Source: Aliiglaciecola lipolytica E3 (GTDB lineage Bacteria > Pseudomonadota > Gammaproteobacteria > Enterobacterales > Alteromonadaceae). Taken from it: a DNA stretch of 64,000 nucleotides. This document shows positions 1 through 8,761 of the stretch, in pieces. Under the pieces are notes generated by a model. It saw nothing but the letters and a program-made list of their open reading frames with translations. It made no database searches and had not been told where the DNA came from. Made by a program: the position numbers and the translations under genes. Each line of letters begins with the position of its first letter. Position 1 is the first letter of the stretch. The stretch spans positions 124,001 through 188,000 of the forward strand of contig NZ_BAEN01000041.1 in NCBI RefSeq assembly GCF_000314975.1, written 5' to 3'.

Positions 1-29
1 CCTAAAATAACTAACATTTTTCGTTAAGT

Positions 30-1259
30 TTAACCAAAAAACCAATAAGCGACTAAAATTGCTGTAACAATTCCAGCCAAATCAGCGAATAAACAGCAAG
101 CAACAGCATGGCGGCTATGCTTGATTCCTACCGCGCCTAAATACACAGCTAATATATAAAATGTGGTTTCTGTTGAGCCTTGCAACACAGACGCTAACCT
201 TCCTGCGAAAGAATCTGCGCCATGATGTTGCATTGTTTCAATCATTAATGCTCTGGCACCAGAACCGCTTAAAGGTTTCATTAATGCATTCGGAATTGCA
301 TCAACAAAACGATTATCAAGCCCAATTAAGTTGACACCATGACCTACCAATCCCATGACCATGTCAAGTAAGCCACTTGCTCTGAGCATACCAATTGCGA
401 ACAACATAGCGATTAAATAGGGAATAAGCGATATTGCTAGTTCAAAGCCCATTTTTGCGCCATCAACGAATAATTCATAACAATTTAGCTTTTTGATGGC
501 CCCAACACTGAGTACGATTATCACGAAAGTTAGCAGCAGACCGTTTGCAACAATGGATGACTGAGACGCCATCTGATGAGCTGCAAGATTTGAAAAATAT
601 AAGATGACTGATGTTATCAGCGCGAATATTGCCGCAGCATACAAAAAGACGACTCGGTTAAATAAGTTTATTTTTTGTACCCAACATGTGACTAAAAGTC
701 CTGCAATTGTTGACGCAAAGGTTGCCAATAAGATTGGAATAAAGACATCTGTAGGATTTTGCGCGCCTTGTTCTGCACGATATAAAAAAACCGCGATCGG
801 AAACAAAGTTACTGAAGATGTATTGATTACCAGAAACAAAATCTGTGCATTGCTTAAACTTGTCTTATCCGAGTTTAAACCCTGCATATCTTGCATCGCT
901 TTGATACCAAACGGCGTAGCGGCATTGTCTAAGCCAAGTACATTGGCGGAAACATTCATGGTTATGCTCCCAATTGCCGGATGTCCTTTGGGGATTTCGG
1001 GCATGAGGCGACACAACAAAGGTTCTAACAAAATCGACAATTTAGAGACTAAACCAGACTTTTCGGCAATTTGAAAAATACCTAACCAAAAAGCTAAAAC
1101 GCCAATTAATCCTATAGAAATATCAACACTCAATTTCGCCATGGCATAAATTGCATCCATAACGTCTTTGAAACTATCTAACTGTTGATTGAAGATAACT
1201 TGCCAAAGTGTGGCAACAAATGCTGACAAAATAAAAGTCAGCCAGATTCTATGCAGCAT
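30..1259 (-). CDS. SpmA/SpmB-type fused nucleoside-recognition (Gate) domain membrane protein
   Basis: Integral inner-membrane protein of 409 residues with two Gate/nucleoside-recognition halves. The N-terminal half (about 1-205) resembles spore maturation protein SpmA, with the conserved stretch NVLGLDNAATPFGIKAM near residue 105-121. The C-terminal half (about 240-409) resembles SpmB, with SGSGARALMIE and QGSTETTFYILAVYLGAVG. Many hydrophobic segments are visible in both halves. In sporulating Firmicutes SpmA and SpmB are separate and adjacent; a single fused chain is common in non-sporulating proteobacteria, where the function is not established. It stands alone on the minus strand with its stop close to the window edge. 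A transport or membrane-gating role is inference from family only. Confidence 0.85.
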   Translation of the reverse strand: MLHRIWLTFILSAFVATLWQVIFNQQLDSFKDVMDAIYAMAKLSVDISIGLIGVLAFWLGIFQIAEKSGLVSKLSILLEPLLCRLMPEIPKGHPAIGSITMNVSANVLGLDNAATPFGIKAMQDMQGLNSDKTSLSNAQILFLVINTSSVTLFPIAVFLYRAEQGAQNPTDVFIPILLATFASTIAGLLVTCWVQKINLFNRVVFLYAAAIFALITSVILYFSNLAAHQMASQSSIVANGLLLTFVIIVLSVGAIKKLNCYELFVDGAKMGFELAISLIPYLIAMLFAIGMLRASGLLDMVMGLVGHGVNLIGLDNRFVDAIPNALMKPLSGSGARALMIETMQHHGADSFAGRLASVLQGSTETTFYILAVYLGAVGIKHSRHAVACCLFADLAGIVTAILVAYWFFG

Positions 1260-1366
1260 ATTTGCTTATCTAAATATATAAAGTGGATAAACTAGCATAA
1301 AATTTATGAAGTGTTGTTAGATCCTGTTCCACAAAAATGAAAAACAGGACCTTCACAGCGTTTAGA

Positions 1367-2491
1367 TTAGGATAACACCGACTTAATTGCACTAATGCAA
1401 TAATTAACGTTTTTGCTATTGCAACCATACCCCATAAGCCCTATCCGCCAAACTTTTCCTGCTAGTTCACCTAAACCAGCTCCTATCTCTAAATTAAATT
1501 CAGATAGCAAAGTTTGTCTAACTTGCGCATCATCAATACCCTCGGGAATACGCACCATATTTAATTGCGGCAATCTGTATTTTTCTTCAACTACAAATTC
1601 TAACCCTAATGCCTGTAATCCTTCTCGCAATTTTACATGCATCTGTTGGTGACGTTGCCAAGCGGTCTCAAGTCCTTCATTTTGCAGTATTATTAATGCT
1701 TCATGCAGGGCGTATAAACTATTTACTGGTGCAGTGTGGTGATATGCTCGTTTTGCTCCTTTGCCCCAATACCCCATCACCAACTCCATGTCTAAAAACC
1801 AACTTTGAACCGGGGTCTTTCTCGATGTAATTGCATCGATAGCCAGTTGACTAAATGAAACAGGTGATAAACCTGGCACACACGAAAGACACTTTTGGGT
1901 ACCTGAATAAATAGCATCAATTTGCCATTCATCAACGCTTAACTCACAACCTCCCAATGATGTAACAGCGTCAACTAAAGTCAGGCAATTAAATTTTTTG
2001 GCTAAATGACAAATGGCCTGAGCGTCATTTTTAACACCTGTTGATGTTTCCGCATGGACAAAAGCGACAATTTTAGCGTCACTGTGATTATTTAATGTGT
2101 GTTCTAATTTGTTTAAATCGGTTGGTTTACCCCATTGATCTTCAACCATGATTGGGATACCACCACAGCGAAGGACATTTTCTTTCATCCGGCCACCAAA
2201 AACACCGTTTTGACATACAATGACTTTATCCCCGGGTTCAACCAAATTCGCAAAACAAGCCTCCATGCCTGCGGAACCGGGGGCAGACACTGGCATAGTA
2301 AGTTGGTTTTTTGTTTGGAACGCATACTGCAGAAGCGATTTTATTTCATCCATTAATTGGATAAATTGCGGATCCAAATGCCCTATAGTGGGTCGCGATA
2401 ACGCCGTCAAGATGCGTGGATCTACGTCAGAAGGACCTGGCCCCATAAGCGTACGGATAGTAGGAATAAATGATGTAGCAAATGAATTCAT
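1367..2491 (-). CDS. Class V PLP aminotransferase, alanine/serine-glyoxylate aminotransferase family
   Basis: PLP-dependent class V aminotransferase of 374 residues, the usual length for the alanine-glyoxylate/serine-glyoxylate/serine-pyruvate group. Visible family features are the N-terminal MGPGPSDVDPRIL (16-28), the cofactor-contacting SAPGSAGMEA (69-78), Asp174 in LVDAVTSLGG, and Schiff-base Lys200 in SGTQKCLS followed by PGLSPVSFS. These support transfer of an amino group from alanine or serine to glyoxylate, or a related purine-catabolism reaction (some family members are ureidoglycine aminotransferases). The exact substrate cannot be read from sequence. It is monocistronic, with a 107-bp gap to the downstream gene and a long unrelated gap upstream. 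Confidence 0.88.
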   Translation of the reverse strand: MNSFATSFIPTIRTLMGPGPSDVDPRILTALSRPTIGHLDPQFIQLMDEIKSLLQYAFQTKNQLTMPVSAPGSAGMEACFANLVEPGDKVIVCQNGVFGGRMKENVLRCGGIPIMVEDQWGKPTDLNKLEHTLNNHSDAKIVAFVHAETSTGVKNDAQAICHLAKKFNCLTLVDAVTSLGGCELSVDEWQIDAIYSGTQKCLSCVPGLSPVSFSQLAIDAITSRKTPVQSWFLDMELVMGYWGKGAKRAYHHTAPVNSLYALHEALIILQNEGLETAWQRHQQMHVKLREGLQALGLEFVVEEKYRLPQLNMVRIPEGIDDAQVRQTLLSEFNLEIGAGLGELAGKVWRIGLMGYGCNSKNVNYCISAIKSVLS

Positions 2492-2804
2492 AAATACACT
2501 CTCAAAACGTTAATACCAACTCAGTGTTACAGTTACTAGACCTAACGACAAGATAGTCATAACCAACATTCATCAAAAGAATGTGATTGAGGTATTTCAT
2601 CATTACTTTTTTTGTTTTTTGAGAAGATTTTACGGTAATGCTGTGGATAACCTGTTAAAAAGCACTGCATAAATTGTGTTGTAGATGTAGATAAGTCCCA
2701 ACCACAAAGCTACAAATACTTTTCATATTATTGATTTAAATACAGTTTTAAAAAAATTAAGAAATTTGTTTAAAATTTATGCATTGTTGTTCTAAACTAA
2801 ATGT
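2492..2804. other. AT-rich intergenic stretch without a gene
   Basis: This is the left part of the 449-bp gap between the class V aminotransferase and the carbonic-anhydrase-like gene. It is very AT-rich and holds no plausible reading frame on either strand. It presumably contains the aminotransferase promoter (minus strand) and the promoter of the small RNA candidate to its right (plus strand). I could not fix a convincing -35/-10 pair for either. Confidence 0.5.
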
Positions 2805-2920
2805 TCAAATCAATTTTTTGATTTTTGAAGACTTCTCCCTGAAGAAGTTAAGTTAGCGCAAGGCTCTGAGAATGGGCCATTCCCCTAAGCCCGGAACTAG
2901 AAATAGTGCCGGGCCTTTTT
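2805..2920 (+). ncRNA. Candidate small RNA ending in an intrinsic terminator
   Basis: No protein gene lies on the plus strand here, yet the region ends in a textbook plus-strand terminator (2889-2920). Upstream of it is a second hairpin at 2830-2849: ACTTCT pairs with AGAAGT around a CCCTGA loop, with a G-U closing pair outside. Between the two hairpins GGGC (2874-2877) can pair with GCCC (2889-2892), giving a structure that competes with the terminator stem. The arrangement (short structured leader, single-stranded purine-rich linker, terminator) fits an Hfq-type small RNA of about 100-120 nt. The 5' end is uncertain because no strong promoter is visible. It matches no sRNA family I can name. 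Confidence 0.45.
2889..2920 (+). terminator. Strong intrinsic terminator, plus strand only
   Basis: GCCCGG (2889-2894) pairs with CCGGGC (2909-2914). Inside, after an A-G mismatch, ACTA pairs with TAGT around a GAAA tetraloop. The stem is followed by CTTTTTAT. Read on the minus strand there is no T-run, so it does not serve the neighbouring minus-strand genes. Confidence 0.85.
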
Positions 2921-2940
2921 ATATCTTGAATATCAATGTG

Positions 2941-3459
2941 TTATTCGGGGACAAGGTTTGCCATATAGTGCTTAGCATTGTCTACGTAATGTTCTGCCGA
3001 GCCCTTTAACAATGCTTGTTGTTCGTCGCTTAATGTTTTGACGATTTTTGCAGGGCTACCCATCACCACTGAGCCATCAGGTATCTGCATATTCTCCGTC
3101 ACTAAGCTGTTGGCTCCAATCAGGCAGTAACGTCCAATTTTCGCGCCATTGAGAACCACGGCATTGATGCCAATCAAACTGTAATCCCCAATTTGACACC
3201 CGTGTAACATTACTTTGTGTCCTACGGTAACGCCCTGCCCGATAATTAACGGTACATTTTCATCTGTGTGCAAAACAGAACCATCTTGAATATTCGTATC
3301 CGCACCAATTGTAATCTCATCGCAGTCACCGCGGATCACTACATTGAACCAGACACTGCTGTTCTCAGCCAAATTAACTGAGCCTATCACGTGGCTACCC
3401 GGTGCGATAAACACGTTATCTGCAATACTCGTTTTACGATCTCCAATGGAATAAATCAT
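2941..3459 (-). CDS. yrdA: Gamma-carbonic-anhydrase-like hexapeptide-repeat protein (YrdA family)
   Basis: Left-handed beta-helix protein of 172 residues, a normal length for the YrdA/CaiE/PaaY group. Hexapeptide repeats run from about residue 10 to 145. The metal-binding histidines of the gamma-class fold are all present: His64 (SVLHTDENVP), His81 and His86 (VGHKVMLHGCQIGD). A zinc or iron-bound trimer with possible bicarbonate-dehydrating activity is the family expectation; many YrdA proteins show little activity, so the role is open. Its start lies one base after the tesB stop, so it is the last gene of the rlmJ - kinase - tesB - yrdA unit. Confidence 0.88.
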   Translation of the reverse strand: MIYSIGDRKTSIADNVFIAPGSHVIGSVNLAENSSVWFNVVIRGDCDEITIGADTNIQDGSVLHTDENVPLIIGQGVTVGHKVMLHGCQIGDYSLIGINAVVLNGAKIGRYCLIGANSLVTENMQIPDGSVVMGSPAKIVKTLSDEQQALLKGSAEHYVDNAKHYMANLVPE

Positions 3460-3460
3460 C

Positions 3461-4321
3461 TTACTCGTCCACCTTTCGCATAAGGCCCTCTTGCATAGTA
3501 GATGCTACCAGCACGCCTTTTTGGTTGAAAAATTGACCACGAACTAAACCTCTTGCGCCCCCCGTGAATGGACTTTCAGCCACATATAGCAGCCATTCAT
3601 CAAATTTAAATGGATGATGGAACCACATCGCGTGATCAATCGTAGCCATTCTTAATTGTTTATTTCTGACAGATATTCCATGAGGCTGCAATGAAGTACC
3701 CAAAAAATGATAGTCAGAAGCATAAGCTAACATGGCATGGTTTAAATTTAAGCCATCGTTAATCACTTCTTGGGCACGCATCCAAATAAAACGTTTAGGC
3801 TCTGATTTAACCGGCTTAAATGGATCAATTGTTTGTACTGTTCTGCTATCAATCGGTTTGTGATAGCTGAGAGCTTCTTGCATTCGTTCTGATATTTGGT
3901 CAAGTGTACTTTCGAAAAACGCTAAATCAGAACCAACCTCTTCTGGTGGTGGAACGTCAGGAATTTCTGCATATTGGTGCTCAAGACCTTTTTCAGGTGT
4001 TTGAAAAGATGCAGTTAAATAAAAAATATTTTTACCGTTTTGAATCGCTTTTACTCGACGAGTAGAAAAACTTCGACCATCCCTAACATTTTCAACATCG
4101 TATAGTACGGGATAGTTGGCATCTCCGGGCAGTAAAAAATAGGAATGAAAAGAATGCGTAATTCTGCCCTCAGGTAAGGTATTTTGAGCTGCAGCCAAGG
4201 CCTGCCCCATAACTTGTCCACCAAATAACGCTCGAAAACCCAAATCCCAACTTTGTCCTCTGTAAAGTGAATTTTCAATCCTTTCTAACTGCAATAATGA
4301 CTTCAACGTCACTTCTGCCAT
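3461..4321 (-). CDS. tesB: Acyl-CoA thioesterase II
   Basis: Double-hotdog acyl-CoA thioesterase II of 286 residues, the same length as E. coli TesB. It hydrolyses medium and long-chain acyl-CoA to free fatty acid and CoA in the cytoplasm. The catalytic residues described for E. coli TesB are conserved with a one-residue offset: Asp203 (ASDYHFLGTSL), Thr227 (ATIDHAMWFH) and Gln277 (TMQEGL). Two hotdog halves span about 1-115 and 165-286. It sits 38 bp downstream of the kinase-like gene and 1 bp upstream of yrdA, so co-transcription is likely. Confidence 0.95.
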   Translation of the reverse strand: MAEVTLKSLLQLERIENSLYRGQSWDLGFRALFGGQVMGQALAAAQNTLPEGRITHSFHSYFLLPGDANYPVLYDVENVRDGRSFSTRRVKAIQNGKNIFYLTASFQTPEKGLEHQYAEIPDVPPPEEVGSDLAFFESTLDQISERMQEALSYHKPIDSRTVQTIDPFKPVKSEPKRFIWMRAQEVINDGLNLNHAMLAYASDYHFLGTSLQPHGISVRNKQLRMATIDHAMWFHHPFKFDEWLLYVAESPFTGGARGLVRGQFFNQKGVLVASTMQEGLMRKVDE

Positions 4322-4359
4322 GAACCTCTCCCATCAAATATAATATTTAGCTATTTTAG

Positions 4360-6180
4360 TTATTTTAGCTTTTTTGGATAAAACTTTTCAGGTAATCCTG
4401 CAGCATGCTCAAAATAACGAGTATCTTTATACGGTAATTTCATGAAACCAGAAATTCCTAATCCATTTATTTTGGGCAATAAATCAATAATTTCCTTTAG
4501 TAAGCTCTTAAATTCAAGTTCCATATTGTGATCAAGTAACGTGTAATAGCTGTGAATTTTTAAATGCGTTGGTAAAGCTTCAAAAATAATGCATCCAGTG
4601 TGATGAATACTGTTCAGTTGACGAATGATAATCATCATATCTTCAGGCAAAGCGAGTAATTCGTCAGGATCTTCTCCATCTTCAAAATACGAGTGATTCC
4701 TACTTTGGTCTTCTGTAATCGATGTTTGACTCAATTCGTACGGGATCTGCATATCTGTATTGGGGATAAAGGGTACCGATTCGTCATCTCTTTCGATATG
4801 CAGTGTATCTCTGGCGTTAAACATACAACTTTTAAACACGCCAACCCTGTGAATGGCTCTTGCCAGCGTGACAACATTGTTAACGGAAACGTCAAACGAT
4901 CTTTTTAAACTAGGATTGAACAAATTAAGGCTTGAATCTATGTAAACCCCTTCAGGTTGCCATCTTACAACTAAGCCTCCTACCACAGGATATTTACCCA
5001 ACCTGCCCACCGCTGAAATAAATGCTTTTTCTGTTTCTCCCATACCTTGCATATAGTTTTTATAGTAACGTTCAAATTGAGCATCATTTATGTAGTGAAG
5101 ATCATTTTTTACGTCGGTATTTTCTAATTTTAGAAATGATCTGCGAGAGCTGTAAACAACAGTATCTATTTCCTTTTTCTTTGAGAACGTCCAAGTAGGA
5201 ATTAGCGCCACATGTTCATTTTGTTCTTGTTTTGCAAACACGACATTTTTCATAAACTTCATGTTTTTAATAAAATAATCACCACCTAGTTTTCTCTGCT
5301 TAGGGTCTTCACTTAACATTGCTGTTAATACCTCAGCCAACTCTTTAGGTAAGCCAAGTGAATTAGGTTGAATGATATGTCTACCAAAACGGCTGGACTG
5401 CCCTGAGGCTAATGCGTACAGCGTACTTGCAAGCCCTTGTTCATCGAATCGAGGACTTGATAGTTCACCATTTAACTGTTCATCTCCAATAAAATATACA
5501 TCCCCTAAACGTGCATTTGTCTGTTGCAGATCACTGGACATCAAGTCCATTACATTATTGGCGATGTATTGCCCTTGATGGTCCATTTGCGCAAACACAC
5601 TTGAGCCCCAATCAATCAAACCTATTGTTTCAGTTTTTTCATCAAAAACAATATTTGATGGCTTGATATCACCATGCACAATCGGTTTAGGTTTCCCCTG
5701 ATGTTGGTGATTACGTAAGAACAATAAAATTTCGGAAAGCTGAGCGGCTATTTTAGTGATAAGTCTTGCGGACAATGGCCCTTGCTGAAGCGAATACACT
5801 TCTAAATCTACGCCAGTCGCCCTTTCCATTACCAAAATGGCTTGTTTTTTAACCCGCTGAAACTCGATTAATGAAGGCACAAATGGATGATCAACTTGAC
5901 TCAACATAAAGGCTTCGTCTTCGAGTTGGTCTTGTACATGCTGTGGCAAGTTAACTCTAGAGAATTTAAACACCAAATGTTTATGCTGTGGATCAATGCC
6001 AGCAAAAGCGAAACCAAAAGCTCCTTTACCAATTAGTTCAATGTTACTGTAACCAAGCAGTTCGAGCTGCTCTTTACATAGGTTGATCCAGTCTTTTAAT
6101 TTTTGTGCATCTTTATGCGATAAAAGATAAATAGATTGTTCATCAGGAATATAAAAGTGTTTTAGATTTGCCAATGACAT
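4360..6180 (-). CDS. Serine/threonine protein kinase-like protein with an unassigned C-terminal half
   Basis: A 606-residue soluble protein with an N-terminal Hanks-type kinase domain (about 45-310). Visible motifs are the glycine loop GKGAFGFAFAG (51-61), probable ATP-binding Lys72 in VFKFSR, the catalytic loop HGDIKPSN (169-176, HGD instead of HRD) and Asp190 in DWG (instead of DFG). All residues needed for catalysis are present. Residues about 330-606 match no domain I recognise; they contain an acidic linker near 500-515 and end in a basic tail. There is no transmembrane segment, unlike PknB-type receptor kinases. It starts 4 bp after the rlmJ stop and precedes tesB by 38 bp. Kinase activity is inferred from motifs; the substrate is unknown. 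Confidence 0.85.
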   Translation of the reverse strand: MSLANLKHFYIPDEQSIYLLSHKDAQKLKDWINLCKEQLELLGYSNIELIGKGAFGFAFAGIDPQHKHLVFKFSRVNLPQHVQDQLEDEAFMLSQVDHPFVPSLIEFQRVKKQAILVMERATGVDLEVYSLQQGPLSARLITKIAAQLSEILLFLRNHQHQGKPKPIVHGDIKPSNIVFDEKTETIGLIDWGSSVFAQMDHQGQYIANNVMDLMSSDLQQTNARLGDVYFIGDEQLNGELSSPRFDEQGLASTLYALASGQSSRFGRHIIQPNSLGLPKELAEVLTAMLSEDPKQRKLGGDYFIKNMKFMKNVVFAKQEQNEHVALIPTWTFSKKKEIDTVVYSSRRSFLKLENTDVKNDLHYINDAQFERYYKNYMQGMGETEKAFISAVGRLGKYPVVGGLVVRWQPEGVYIDSSLNLFNPSLKRSFDVSVNNVVTLARAIHRVGVFKSCMFNARDTLHIERDDESVPFIPNTDMQIPYELSQTSITEDQSRNHSYFEDGEDPDELLALPEDMMIIIRQLNSIHHTGCIIFEALPTHLKIHSYYTLLDHNMELEFKSLLKEIIDLLPKINGLGISGFMKLPYKDTRYFEHAAGLPEKFYPKKLK

Positions 6181-6184
6181 TTGA

Positions 6185-7051
6185 CTAATCAGCCTGCTTT
6201 AACCATTCTACAACTGCTTTACCACTTAAATCTGCCTTCACTAATTGAGAAAAAAGCGCAGGTACGACACTTTCCAATTCTACGTCAAGTTGCCATGGCG
6301 CGTTTATTATAACCATACCCGAACCATACATTCCGGTTTCGCCATCATTTTCGGTGACATGCAAAGCAACATTTAAAACACTTTTACAATCTAGTGCACT
6401 GATTTTCTTTAACATGTTTTCACTTAATCCAGCTTTTTTAGCGGCACGAGAAGATAGCAATGGATACCAGATAGCATATATACCTATTGGCCATTTATTT
6501 AAGGCTTTTTCTAACGTATTTGTTACTTGCTGATATTCGTCTGACACTTCGTATGATGGATCGATTAGAACCAAACCACGGGCGGGGTTAGGTGGTAAAA
6601 AAGCGAGTAAGCCTTCGTAACCATCTCGATGATGAATTGCCAAAGAGGCAGCACATTCTGTTGTTGACAAATTCTGTCTTAAATTATCAATCTCAGTATT
6701 ATGCAATTCCATGCAAATAAGTCTATCTTGTTCGCGTAATGTACGAGCCGCAATCAGCGGAGAACCTGGATATTGATCCTGTGTTAGAAACTCACTGATT
6801 AATTGCTGATATTTTCTTATATCTTCGTGTTGTGAATGCGCAACTTGTAAGCATTCGACGCCTGACAAATATTCTTTGGTTTTTTGCGCTTCAGCACTTT
6901 GTAAATCATACAAACCTGCGCCACTGTGAGTATCAATGTAAATCGCAGGTTTTTCTTTAAGTTTTAATTTATTGATGATTAACATCTGGGTGATATGTTT
7001 TAGCACATCGGCATGATTGCCTGCGTGAAAACTATGACGATAGCTTAGCAT
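6185..7051 (-). CDS. rlmJ: 23S rRNA (adenine(2030)-N6)-methyltransferase
   Basis: SAM-dependent methyltransferase of 288 residues that makes m6A2030 in 23S rRNA (E. coli YhiR/RlmJ is 280 residues). The family-defining N-terminus MLSYRHSFHAGNHADVLKH is intact, as is the SAM-site segment YIDTHSGAGLYDL (38-50). The catalytic motif IV reads DPSYE at 164-168 (E. coli DPPYE, with the catalytic Asp at 164), so a proline is replaced by serine. It is the first gene of the four-gene minus-strand unit ending in yrdA; the next gene starts 4 bp after its stop. Confidence 0.95.
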   Translation of the reverse strand: MLSYRHSFHAGNHADVLKHITQMLIINKLKLKEKPAIYIDTHSGAGLYDLQSAEAQKTKEYLSGVECLQVAHSQHEDIRKYQQLISEFLTQDQYPGSPLIAARTLREQDRLICMELHNTEIDNLRQNLSTTECAASLAIHHRDGYEGLLAFLPPNPARGLVLIDPSYEVSDEYQQVTNTLEKALNKWPIGIYAIWYPLLSSRAAKKAGLSENMLKKISALDCKSVLNVALHVTENDGETGMYGSGMVIINAPWQLDVELESVVPALFSQLVKADLSGKAVVEWLKQAD

Positions 7052-7149
7052 TTCAATTTTTACTCTATAAACTGCCTTTTAGCTAATCATACCCAAATAC
7101 GGCAAAGTCACCAGTAATTCCCCACTTAGTGTTTCTTCGCCGTGGATGA

Positions 7150-8748
7150 TTATCGCAGATGACTTAGCATACTCATTGGATTTTCTAGATAAGATTTCCA
7201 AAGATTACTAAATTTCACCATTGTTGCGCCATCAATTATTCGATGATCTCCAGACCAACTTATATGCATTAAATTTACCGGTATCACATTGTCTTGCGCA
7301 TCAAAGCGAGGTAACCGTTGAATTTTACCCAATGCGACAATCGCGCTTTCTGGCTTATTAATTACAGGAGTTGCAGTTGTGCCACCTATTACACCAATAT
7401 TAGAGATACTAATGGTACCGCCTTTTAAATCGTTACTAGCAAGCTTTCCTTCCCTTGCTAAATTGACTAAACGATCCATTTCTAAGGCGATTTCAAACAA
7501 AGATAAATTTTGTACATTTTTAATGTTTGGAACCAGTAGTCCTATTTTAGAATCAACCGCAATACCAATATTGTGTTCATTAAAGTAGGTAATCTCGGTG
7601 CATTCGTCATTTACCTGGCTATTAATAATTGGAAACTGTTTTAATGCCAACGACAAAGCTTTTATGAAAAAGGGCATTAAACTAAGTTTAGCGCCGCTTG
7701 CTTCGAAATCAGCTTTTAGCTGCGTTTTCAGCGTTAATAACGTATCCATTTCAACTTCATCACTGACACTGAAATGTGGAATCGTAAAAACTGAACCAGT
7801 CATCTGTTTTGCCATAACTGCTTTAATTCCGCGAATGGCTTCAACTCGATTTGGCTGAATATTTTCACTTGATTCTTTTATGCCATTAGCGTTTGTTTGG
7901 GTATTGCTTTTCGATTCACCTTTGTTGTCAAGGTGAGAAGCGATATCCTGTTTTAAAACACGCCCTTTTTTACCACTCCCAGAGACACTCGTTATATCCA
8001 GATTATTCTCTCTAGCTAAACGGCGTACAGCGGGACTTGCCAAAGCTTTTCGCTTGTTATTTTTTTGCACTGATTGAGCCGCTGAAGGCTGAGAATTCTC
8101 AGCTAAGTTTTCAGTTTTCAACGGTGATGATTGCTTCTGTGAATTACCCGTACTTTCTGATTCTTCAGTAGATAATGCATACAAAGGACTATGCACTTTT
8201 GCAATTTCGCCTTGCTGGTAATAAAGCTGCATTATGGTCCCTGAATATTTAGCAGGGATTTCCACTAGCGCTTTATCTGTCATCACTTCAACAACAGGTT
8301 GGTCTTCTGTTACTTCCTGCCCTTGCTCCACTAACCATTTTACAATTTCACACTCGACTATACCCTCACCGATATCAGGCAAAATAAAGTCAATGGAGGA
8401 TTGGTTTGACGAACCTTCAATACTTTCTTTAGAAGAGGCTTGTGATAATTCTGAAAGCTGTTCTTTTTCTAGCTCTTGTGAGTCAGTTGACGACGCGTTT
8501 TGATTTTCGTCTGACTCATTATCCATAGCAAATAGTGGAGCATGTACTTTAGCTATATCTCCGGTTTTATAATACAGCTTAGTGATTACACCAGCATGCA
8601 TTGCGGGTATTTGAACCGTTGCTTTATCGGTCATTACTTCGGCTACAGGTTGGTCTTCTTCAATGACATCACCTTCTTGTACTAGCCACTCAAGTAATTC
8701 ACATTCCACAATTCCCTCGCCAATATCAGGCAATATAAAGTCACTCAT
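7150..8748 (-). CDS. bkdB: Branched-chain alpha-keto acid dehydrogenase E2 (dihydrolipoamide acyltransferase)
   Basis: E2 core of a branched-chain 2-oxo acid dehydrogenase complex, 532 residues. Domain order is lipoyl domain 1 (2-76, lipoyl Lys42 in VMTDKATV), a Ser/Gln/Glu-rich linker, lipoyl domain 2 (119-192, Lys159 in VMTDKALV), a second flexible linker, the E1/E3-binding domain (234-270, ASPAVRRLARENNLD) and the catalytic acyltransferase domain (about 300-532) with His502 and Asp506 in GDHRIIDG. Typical Bkd E2 proteins have one lipoyl domain; two is a variation seen in several marine gammaproteobacteria. It is the last gene of the bkd operon, 13 bp after the E1-beta stop. A role in valine, leucine and isoleucine breakdown follows from the subunit types. 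Confidence 0.92.
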   Translation of the reverse strand: MSDFILPDIGEGIVECELLEWLVQEGDVIEEDQPVAEVMTDKATVQIPAMHAGVITKLYYKTGDIAKVHAPLFAMDNESDENQNASSTDSQELEKEQLSELSQASSKESIEGSSNQSSIDFILPDIGEGIVECEIVKWLVEQGQEVTEDQPVVEVMTDKALVEIPAKYSGTIMQLYYQQGEIAKVHSPLYALSTEESESTGNSQKQSSPLKTENLAENSQPSAAQSVQKNNKRKALASPAVRRLARENNLDITSVSGSGKKGRVLKQDIASHLDNKGESKSNTQTNANGIKESSENIQPNRVEAIRGIKAVMAKQMTGSVFTIPHFSVSDEVEMDTLLTLKTQLKADFEASGAKLSLMPFFIKALSLALKQFPIINSQVNDECTEITYFNEHNIGIAVDSKIGLLVPNIKNVQNLSLFEIALEMDRLVNLAREGKLASNDLKGGTISISNIGVIGGTTATPVINKPESAIVALGKIQRLPRFDAQDNVIPVNLMHISWSGDHRIIDGATMVKFSNLWKSYLENPMSMLSHLR

Positions 8749-8761
8749 GTTGTTCTCCTGA

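Noticed and set aside
604-1074. A 156-residue plus-strand frame opposite the SpmA/SpmB gene
   Set aside because: The opposite strand encodes a conserved membrane protein across the full length; the plus frame has no domain, no ribosome binding site and is a shadow.
2844-2894. Local resemblance to 6S RNA (GGGCCATTCCCCTAAGCC-like segment)
   Set aside because: Only a short stretch resembles the 5' half of E. coli 6S RNA; the long closing stem, the central bubble and the 180-nt length are absent, and the gene context is wrong.
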